Source of the DNA: Euryarchaeota archaeon UBA202
Lineage (GTDB): Archaea > Thermoplasmatota > E2 > UBA202
DNA: 26,797 nucleotides
Direction: 5' to 3'
Assembly (NCBI GenBank): GCA_002502685.1
Contig: DAQA01000032.1
Location: forward strand, 16,991 to 43,787
Each line of letters starts with the position of its first letter. The stretch's first letter is position 1. Shown piece after piece: positions 21,549 through 26,797 of this stretch. The position numbers and the translations under genes were made by a program. The notes below the pieces were generated by a model. That model had not been told where the DNA came from and did no database searches. It saw only the letters and a program-made list of their open reading frames with translations.

Positions 21549-22684
21549 TTTATCACGTCCTGTAGATCAGTAACAAACTGGTCTATTAATCTTTTTTTGA
21601 TGTGGGGCATAATGACAAGGCGCAGGCAGTGCAGTTGTGTATTATAGCTGATTGACCATCCTTTTTTGAGTAATTTTTGTGAAACCTGGAATGGTTTGGA
21701 TACCTGTATGCCTAGGATATTGAGGGGTGGATCTGTTATCAAAGAAAATCCTGATTGTTGTAATACTTTTTTGGTATAGAGGGTCAGATCGATACATCTT
21801 TTTGCCATATCTATGTAGCCTTCTTGTCCGAGATGTCTCATAACCGCATAGGTGGCGGCGACGGATGCCCCGGGTCGGGTTCCACTGAGTGATGCTTGTT
21901 TTTTGGCACTGATATATGGTGTATCCACCGAGATGGCTTCAAACCATTTTTTTTCTCGGATAAAAAATAATCCTGAGGGTATCACGGAACATCCCATTTT
22001 ATGGGGGTCAAGGGAGATACTGCTTACCCCGGGGAGTGCAAAATCAAATTGGGGTAGTGGATACCCTTGTTTTTTGAGGAAGGGGATAATGAATCCGCCA
22101 AAGGCGGCATCCACATGAAAAAAGAGGTTTTCTTCATGGCACAGATTTGCGATGTCAGGTATGGGATCAATGATTCCTAATCCTGTGGTTCCTGCCACTG
22201 CCATGACACCTGCAGTATGGTCATTCACCAGATTAGCTATTTTGTGAACATCCATTTGATACTTCTGTGTGGGAACAATTCTTAATTTTAATTTTAGAAG
22301 GGAAGCTGCTTTTTGGAGTGAAAAGTGTGCGGATTGCGAGATAATGATTTCTTTTTTGTGTGACAGTGACCGGGCAATATGTAGTGCGGTAAGATTGCTT
22401 TCTGTTCCTCCTGAGAGAAATAATCCCCCATAATTAGGGGGTGCATGTAACAGATCAGCTGCCATGTTGAGTACTCTTTTTTCTAGTTCCTTTGTCCCTA
22501 AAAATAGTTCTGGATCGCCCATATTTGTTTCCATATAGAGAGCAGCGGCCTGTTGGGCGAGTGGATGGGGGGCGGTGCACATGGAGCCAAGTATTCTGCT
22601 TGATGAAAATGTAAAGTCTTTTTTCCGTGTTTCTTTGAGTTCATTCATAATGTTTTTTTGGGATTTACCCTTTGACCAGTCCAT
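21542..22684 (-). CDS. mfnA: MfnA-type PLP decarboxylase (L-tyrosine/L-aspartate decarboxylase)
   Basis: Group II pyridoxal-phosphate decarboxylase of 380 residues. In methanogens MfnA makes tyramine for methanofuran; in non-methanogens such as Thermococcus the same family decarboxylates aspartate to beta-alanine for coenzyme A. Visible features are SSRILGSMCTAPHPLA (28-43), SGGTESNLTAL, FHVDAAFGGFI (189-199) with cofactor-contacting Asp192, and SLDPHKMG with Lys229 as the Schiff-base lysine. The N-terminal KGKSQKNIMNELKETRKKD fits family starts, so ATG 22684 is kept over ATG 22648. First gene of the minus-strand group; substrate cannot be settled from sequence. Confidence 0.9.
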   Translation of the reverse strand: MDWSKGKSQKNIMNELKETRKKDFTFSSSRILGSMCTAPHPLAQQAAALYMETNMGDPELFLGTKELEKRVLNMAADLLHAPPNYGGLFLSGGTESNLTALHIARSLSHKKEIIISQSAHFSLQKAASLLKLKLRIVPTQKYQMDVHKIANLVNDHTAGVMAVAGTTGLGIIDPIPDIANLCHEENLFFHVDAAFGGFIIPFLKKQGYPLPQFDFALPGVSSISLDPHKMGCSVIPSGLFFIREKKWFEAISVDTPYISAKKQASLSGTRPGASVAATYAVMRHLGQEGYIDMAKRCIDLTLYTKKVLQQSGFSLITDPPLNILGIQVSKPFQVSQKLLKKGWSISYNTQLHCLRLVIMPHIKKRLIDQFVTDLQDVIKC

Positions 22685-22700
22685 GGTGTATATAGAGGAT

Positions 22701-22720
22701 GATAATAAGATTTACTTTAT
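22701..22720 (-). promoter_or_regulatory. Weak candidate promoter of mfnA
   Basis: On the minus strand ATAAAGTAAATCTTATTATC lies with its centre near 27 nt upstream of ATG 22684, the spacing for a leaderless transcript, and no ribosome site precedes that ATG. The TATA match is imperfect, so this is a weak call. Confidence 0.25.
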
Positions 22721-22772
22721 CCCTTGTGTAACTATTCTGTAAATAATAAATGGGCATCTCCATGATTATAAT

Positions 22773-22781
22773 AAAAAAAAA
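22773..22781 (-). terminator. T-run terminator after the GlcF-like gene
   Basis: Downstream of the GlcF-like stop (22870) the minus strand has TTTTT at 22850-22854 and then nine consecutive T at 22773-22781, before the mfnA promoter region. Paired T-runs without a hairpin are typical archaeal intrinsic terminators and would separate the GlcD/GlcF unit from mfnA. The 185-nt gap otherwise holds only AT-rich promoter-like sequence. Confidence 0.5.
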
Positions 22782-22869
22782 GAATGAATTGACCCGGGAT
22801 CTATTATCTTTTTTTTTGGATGATAAAGAAAAATTGGGTAGATATAAATAAAAAGAGGGGGGCAGTATT

Positions 22870-23880
22870 TTATTTTAGGGGTAAACAGTTATCTACAATT
22901 TCAAGAATATCTAAGGGGTGGCCACCCAATTTTTTTAGATGATACGAACAATGAGGAGAGGCAGTGACCAAGAGAGCATTTTTTTTCTTGGCTTCTCTAA
23001 GTACTTTTTTCCCCATTTTTTCTGCAAGCAGTGGAAATGCAGTCCTAAATTCAACTTCACTTCCGCAACACTGTGCAGATTCTCTAGTGTCTGTGAATTC
23101 CACGAGTTCTAACCCCGGGATGTTCTGAAGCACTTGACGAGGGGCATCATATATCCCCAGCCATCTTCCAAGATAACAGGGGTCATGATAGATGACTTTT
23201 TTCTTCCAGGGTGTAAAGATTGGTTTTTTTTGTAGGATAAACTCTGTGATATGGCTGAGTTGAATTTTTTTATAAGTGTTTTTTTTAAACATGTACAGGC
23301 ATGCCGGACAGGAAAAAAGGAGGGTATTGATATATCCGTAATCCCTTTTTGGTGACGTAATCCGTGCACCAATTCGTTCTAATGGTGCATTGCAACATGA
23401 TGTGTTTAACACATGGGGTTTATATCCTAATTTTTTTAATACCGAGAGAGTGGCTTTTTTTATGTTCTTTTCCCGCAAATTGAGAAAACACCCGGGGAAA
23501 TAGCCAAGGGTACTGTTTTTATTTAGTACTGGTGCCTCATATGTTTCCCCAAAGGGGTTATTCGATGTATTGATATTCTGTATGAGCTGTTCATGTTGAG
23601 GAAGATATCCGATGTGTTTTCGCATGGAAGAAATAATAAGGGGTATGTCGATGAGGGAGGGACACCGTGTTTCACATTTTTTACACAGGCTGCATTCATA
23701 AAAAGCACGGGTAACTGATTCATCTTCTATGATATCTCCTTGGAGTAAACCATAGGCAAGAAGAATTTTTCCTTTGCCGCTACTCGACTCGATCCCTGTT
23801 TGCTCAAATACGGGACAGCCTTCTTTGCAAAAACCGCATCCGGTGCAACTCATTATTTCTATTTTTCTTTTTTTGTCCAT
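22870..23880 (-). CDS. GlcF/HdrD-like iron-sulfur oxidoreductase subunit
   Basis: The 336-residue protein has two N-terminal [4Fe-4S] motifs, Cys12/15/18/22 and Cys63/66/69/73 (each CxxCxxCxxxCP), then two CCG-type domains. The first has Cys131, Cys162-Cys163 and Cys191/Cys194. The second has Cys235, Cys271-Cys272 and Cys311; the first Cys of its final CxxC is Ser308. CCG domains hold non-canonical clusters in heterodisulfide reductase HdrB/HdrD and glycolate oxidase GlcF. It follows the FAD dehydrogenase with a short overlap, so it probably accepts that subunit's electrons. Starts at 23916, 23880 and 23853 are all in frame, none with a strong ribosome site; 23880 is a compromise. Confidence 0.9.
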   Translation of the reverse strand: MDKKRKIEIMSCTGCGFCKEGCPVFEQTGIESSSGKGKILLAYGLLQGDIIEDESVTRAFYECSLCKKCETRCPSLIDIPLIISSMRKHIGYLPQHEQLIQNINTSNNPFGETYEAPVLNKNSTLGYFPGCFLNLREKNIKKATLSVLKKLGYKPHVLNTSCCNAPLERIGARITSPKRDYGYINTLLFSCPACLYMFKKNTYKKIQLSHITEFILQKKPIFTPWKKKVIYHDPCYLGRWLGIYDAPRQVLQNIPGLELVEFTDTRESAQCCGSEVEFRTAFPLLAEKMGKKVLREAKKKNALLVTASPHCSYHLKKLGGHPLDILEIVDNCLPLK

Positions 23881-25289
23881 GGATATCGTAGATAAGAAAT
23901 TATACTTCCCTTCCACTGCATCATTTTTCCCGGGTTTAATATATTGTTTTTATCCAGGGTTTTTTTGATGTTTTCCATTGTTTGAAGTGCCGTTCTGCGT
24001 TCTTTTTGCATCCATGGTGCCTTAGAGATCCCTATGGCGTGTTCTCCACTTATGGTTCCCCTAAGATCGAGCACGGTGTGATAAATCTTATCGACAGCTT
24101 TTTCGGCTTGTTTCCACTGGTCTTGTGAATTTGGATCAAGAAGTACCTTTGTATGCAGGTTCCCATCACCGGCATGGCCATAGGTGCCAATAATGATACC
24201 ATGGTCTGTAGCTATTTGTTGAAATGCCACTATGGCTTTGGATATTTGTGAGATGGGGACAGACATATCATCTGCCAGTGACACGGATACATAATTGTCT
24301 CCATACCGAGAGAGCGAGGGGAGAACACTTTTTCTTCCCCTCCATAATTGTTGCATCTCCTTTTCATCCTCGGTAAAAGTAATGGAATCCGCCCCTGTTT
24401 TTTTACAGATAGCAGCTATTTTTTGTATCTCGTCAGTTGCATTCATTCCATCCGTCTCGATTAAGAGAAGAGCTTCTTTATTGGGAAGAGAGAGATTCAT
24501 GGCCTTATTCACGGCTTTAATACAGACATTATCCATTATCTCAAGGGCTGAGGGAATTATTCCCTGGGCGATCACAGCGGAGACTCCTTCACCTGCTTTT
24601 TTTAGGGAAGAATATGTGGCAAGGGCAAGAGTTCTCTTAGTGGGTAAGGGAAAAACACGAAGGGTGATTTCGGTGATGATTCCCAATGTTCCTTCGCTTC
24701 CCACCATGAGCCGTTCCAATTGATACCCAGATGCATTTTTAAGAGTATATGTTCCCAGAGTAACCAAATTACCACTGGCCATAACCACTTTCATCCCGAG
24801 GACATAATCTCGGGTTGCTCCATACTTGATCGCTCGCATGCCCGAGGCATTAAGGGCCACCATTCCCCCGATGGTGCATACATCCCCACTGCCGGGTGTA
24901 GGAGGGAAAAAAAAACCCTTTTTTGCAAGTTCTTTGTTAAGATTTGCATAGACTACGCCGGGTTCAACAAGACAATAAAGATCGGATATACGTATTTTTT
25001 TAATCCTGTTCATTGCTGTCAAATCCATCACGATGCCGCCCTGAAGAGGGACTGCTTGCCCGGAAAGACCAGTCCCAGCGCCACGGGGAACAATGGATAT
25101 TTTTTCCTTATTTGCCACTGTAATGATTTCTTGTATCTGGCGGGTGGCATGGGGGCGTACTACCACCTCGGGTGATCGATGATGTATGGAGGCGTCAAAA
25201 CCATAGGTATACAGATCAGCGGTGGTGGTGAAAACATTTTCTTCCCCAGTGATATTCTTGAGGTGGGTAATGATTTTTGGGGGAAGCAT
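23859..25289 (-). CDS. GlcD-like FAD-dependent 2-hydroxyacid dehydrogenase
   Basis: This 476-residue flavoprotein belongs to the PCMH-type FAD family of glycolate oxidase GlcD and D-lactate dehydrogenase. The FAD-binding loop PRGAGTGLSGQ is at 68-78, with PGSGDVCTIGGMVALNASGMRAIKYG following and VGSEGTLGIITEITLRV near 200. The C-terminal cap shows YGHAGDGNLHTKVLLDP, a conserved His-rich segment, SGEHAIGISKAPW, and the typical ending NILNPGKM. A 2-hydroxyacid such as D-lactate or glycolate is the likely donor, but the family also includes other substrates. The GlcF/HdrD-like partner follows immediately. Confidence 0.92.
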   Translation of the reverse strand: MLPPKIITHLKNITGEENVFTTTADLYTYGFDASIHHRSPEVVVRPHATRQIQEIITVANKEKISIVPRGAGTGLSGQAVPLQGGIVMDLTAMNRIKKIRISDLYCLVEPGVVYANLNKELAKKGFFFPPTPGSGDVCTIGGMVALNASGMRAIKYGATRDYVLGMKVVMASGNLVTLGTYTLKNASGYQLERLMVGSEGTLGIITEITLRVFPLPTKRTLALATYSSLKKAGEGVSAVIAQGIIPSALEIMDNVCIKAVNKAMNLSLPNKEALLLIETDGMNATDEIQKIAAICKKTGADSITFTEDEKEMQQLWRGRKSVLPSLSRYGDNYVSVSLADDMSVPISQISKAIVAFQQIATDHGIIIGTYGHAGDGNLHTKVLLDPNSQDQWKQAEKAVDKIYHTVLDLRGTISGEHAIGISKAPWMQKERRTALQTMENIKKTLDKNNILNPGKMMQWKGSIISYLRYPWTKKEK

Positions 25290-25309
25290 TGGTAATGAAA
25301 AGATTATCC

Positions 25310-25323
25310 TATTTTAATAATTA
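25310..25323 (-). promoter_or_regulatory. TATA promoter of the GlcD/GlcF unit, probably leaderless
   Basis: On the minus strand TAATTATTAAAATA is centred about 27 nt before the ATG at 25289. No ribosome site precedes that ATG, so a leaderless message is likely. The gap to the divergent TatD-like gene is 113 nt and holds one such promoter for each direction. Confidence 0.5.
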
Positions 25324-25365
25324 CCTCTTTTATGAAATGTCATGGACTTAGAGAGAGCATGGTTG

Positions 25366-25381
25366 GCAAAAGATTATTAAT
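25366..25381 (+). promoter_or_regulatory. TATA/BRE promoter of the TatD-like gene, probably leaderless
   Basis: GCAAAAGATTATTAAT combines an AAA-rich upstream element with a TATA-like core centred near 25376, about 26 nt before ATG 25403. This spacing supports a leaderless transcript starting at 25403 and argues against the upstream ATG at 25385. Confidence 0.45.
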
Positions 25382-25402
25382 GGGATGGTGTTGGAAAATG
25401 TC

Positions 25403-26230
25403 ATGATTATTTGGGATAATCATATGCATCTTCGTAGAGAGGGACGGTTTTTGGATGCAGTACGGGAGTTTAAACATGCGGGGGGGACACATCTTGTGCT
25501 TTGTCAACTCCCCCGGGTCTCAGAGGTTATCAAATACAAGAGTTATATGCCTCTTTTCATGGAAACACTCAAAATGTCACAAGTTATCAGAGGGGTGGAT
25601 GTTACGGTTTTTGTAACGGTGGGTCCTTATCCGGTGGATTATCTTTTTCTGCGTAAAGAATTTGGGAGAAAAAAAACACTGGAGATCATGATGAAGGGAA
25701 TGGATTGTGCAGGACACTTATGTGAGGAAGGAAAATGTATTGCCATTGGAGAAATTGGTCGACCACATTTCCCGGTTGATGAGGAAACCATAAAGGATTC
25801 CAATGAGATCCTCCAGTATGGCATGGCGGTTGCCGCTGATAAGGACACCACAGTGGTGCTTCACACTGAAAACACTACGGCTCAACAATGCAAGGAGTTA
25901 GTAGATATGGCACAAACAGCTGGTTTGCCAGCGGATCATGTAGTTAAACATTTTTCGCCCCCTCTTATTACCCCCCAAGAAAATCATGGACTTTTCCCTT
26001 CCATTGTGTCCACCAAACAAAATATTGTTACGGCACTGGGAAAAGGGACACGGTTTTTAATGGAAACAGACTATATCGATGATTTGCAGCGGCCAGGGGC
26101 AGTCATGGGACCCCGGACAGTCCCCCGGAGAACACGAACTCTTCTTGATCAAGGCTGTATGACTCCTCAACAGGCATATGAGATACATGTGAAAAACCCT
26201 GAACGGGTCTATAACCTTGTCTTAGAGTGA
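25403..26230 (+). CDS. TatD-like metal-dependent hydrolase, COG1831 group
   Basis: The 275-residue protein is an amidohydrolase-superfamily TIM barrel of the archaeal COG1831 branch. Metal-binding features are His7 and His9 in WDNHMHLR, GEIGRPHF in the middle, VVLHTEN, VKHFSPP and a late acidic ETDYIDD that supplies the usual Asp. The tail TPQQAYEIHVKNPERVY matches the family ending. TatD enzymes are nucleases, but the COG1831 branch has no firmly known substrate as far as I can state. ATG 25385 would add six residues; ATG 25403 fits both promoter spacing and family N-termini. The 3' end overlaps the macrodomain gene by 9 nt. Confidence 0.87.
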   Translation: MIIWDNHMHLRREGRFLDAVREFKHAGGTHLVLCQLPRVSEVIKYKSYMPLFMETLKMSQVIRGVDVTVFVTVGPYPVDYLFLRKEFGRKKTLEIMMKGMDCAGHLCEEGKCIAIGEIGRPHFPVDEETIKDSNEILQYGMAVAADKDTTVVLHTENTTAQQCKELVDMAQTAGLPADHVVKHFSPPLITPQENHGLFPSIVSTKQNIVTALGKGTRFLMETDYIDDLQRPGAVMGPRTVPRRTRTLLDQGCMTPQQAYEIHVKNPERVYNLVLE

Positions 26231-26749
26231 TAGATTCCTGTATGCTTTTTGGAAGATGAAGAGGGAATCCTGGTCAAATAAACAGAAAATTACTCTTTTG
26301 AGGTGTGTATCTCTCTGAAGGTATTTGTATACCGTATCTAGCATTATCCGTGCACATCTTTCCATAGGAAAACCAAATATACCCGTGCTTATGGCAGGAA
26401 ATGAGATAGAGTCCAATTTATAGGTATCCGCAACCATCAGTGAATTACGGGTTGCCTCTCTTAGTTTTTCATCTTCGTTTCCTTCACCCATACAGGGACC
26501 CACGGCATGTATCACATAGCCTGCCTTTAATGCCCCTCCACTGGATATAACCGCTTTTCCCACATCAATTCCCCCTATTTTGTCACATTCCTTTTGGATT
26601 ATTACGCCGCCTTTTTTTCTTATTGCTCCAGCGACCCCTCCCCCTAATTTGAGATACTTATTGGCATGATTAACAATAGCTGCCGTGTTCATCTCAGTTA
26701 TGCCTCCCTTCACAAGCTTTATAATAGAGGTAATCTGGCCTTTTTTCAT
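26222..26749 (-). CDS. Macrodomain (ADP-ribose-binding) protein
   Basis: The 175-residue single-domain protein follows the Af1521/YmdB pattern. The ADP-ribose-binding features are IVNHANKYLKLGGGVAGAI (25-43; most relatives read VNAAN), ISSGGALKAGYVIHAVGP (68-85) and PAISTGIFGFP (118-128). Proteins of this type remove ADP-ribose from proteins or deacetylate O-acetyl-ADP-ribose; the sequence does not separate these. A TTG at 26776 would add nine residues, but GAGGG lies 8 nt before ATG 26749, which is preferred. It converges on the TatD-like gene with a 9-nt 3' overlap. A T-rich run and 21 bases remain beyond 26776 with nothing recognisable. Confidence 0.92.
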   Translation of the reverse strand: MKKGQITSIIKLVKGGITEMNTAAIVNHANKYLKLGGGVAGAIRKKGGVIIQKECDKIGGIDVGKAVISSGGALKAGYVIHAVGPCMGEGNEDEKLREATRNSLMVADTYKLDSISFPAISTGIFGFPMERCARIMLDTVYKYLQRDTHLKRVIFCLFDQDSLFIFQKAYRNLSL

Positions 26750-26797
26750 GGATATATCCCTCTCTTTTTTGTACAATTTTTTTTAATGAGCCTTCCT

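Noticed and set aside
22685..22869. Long A/T runs as a repeat or phase-variable tract
   Set aside because: The runs are irregular, lie between genes, and fit T-run terminators and AT-rich promoter sequence in an AT-rich genome.
1..26797. Mobile element, CRISPR array, prophage or defence island
   Set aside because: I found no transposase, integrase, terminal inverted repeats, regularly spaced repeats or defence genes. Nearly every gene is a conserved archaeal housekeeping family.

Overview
This is a stretch of archaeal chromosome. The evidence is an archaeal-type RNA polymerase operon (subunits D, H, B, A', A''), ribosomal proteins eS6, eL30 and uS11, a two-KH archaeal NusA, aIF2-gamma, split transketolase, archease/RtcB, diphthamide synthase Dph2, MfnA and TATA/BRE promoters. 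The DNA is AT-rich. RNA polymerase B is one unsplit chain, unlike the B'/B'' pair of haloarchaea and most class I/II methanogens. That points to a euryarchaeal-type lineage outside those groups (Thermoplasmata-like or Thermococci-like, for example), but I cannot name the lineage from this window. MfnA and a HdrD/GlcF-like iron-sulfur protein suggest an anaerobe; they do not prove methanogenesis.

Positions 1-10291 (+ strand) hold the transcription/translation core: the tail of a probable rps4, then rps11, rpoD (with a complete double [4Fe-4S] ferredoxin domain), a tRNA-Lys(UUU) interrupted by a 32-nt insertion in its T-loop, and rpoH-rpoB-rpoA1-rpoA2-rpl30e-nusA, tightly packed and often overlapping. 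The usual neighbours are missing: rpl18e does not follow rpoD, and rps12/rps7/EF-2 do not follow nusA. As a result all large RNA polymerase subunits sit in one 9-kb block. RpoA'' carries an unusual N-terminal extension of about 220 residues with helix-hairpin-helix repeats.

Positions 10387-12157 (- strand) encode the two halves of transketolase. Divergent from them, 12306-16311 (+) holds rps6e, aIF2-gamma, a PIN-domain nuclease and a membrane pyrophosphatase of the K+-dependent type. Positions 16460-19104 (+) hold archease, the RtcB RNA ligase and a DUF92 membrane protein. Archease and RtcB would provide the ligation half of tRNA splicing, which fits the interrupted tRNA-Lys.

Positions 19066-22684 (- strand) form a probable operon: mfnA, hypoxanthine/guanine phosphoribosyltransferase, dph2, a 48-residue zinc ribbon and a METTL5-like methyltransferase. 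The last two or three suggest ribosome and elongation-factor modification. Positions 22870-25289 (-) encode a GlcD-like FAD dehydrogenase paired with a GlcF/HdrD-like iron-sulfur subunit. The window ends with a COG1831 TatD-like hydrolase (+) and a macrodomain protein (-), convergent and overlapping.

No gene-free stretch exceeds 300 bases. I see no CRISPR array, insertion sequence, prophage or integrase. The strongest candidates for something new are the A'' helix-hairpin-helix extension, the T-loop tRNA insertion, the zinc-ribbon/METTL5/Dph2 group with a perfect hairpin in front of the zinc-ribbon start, and the GlcD/GlcF redox pair.
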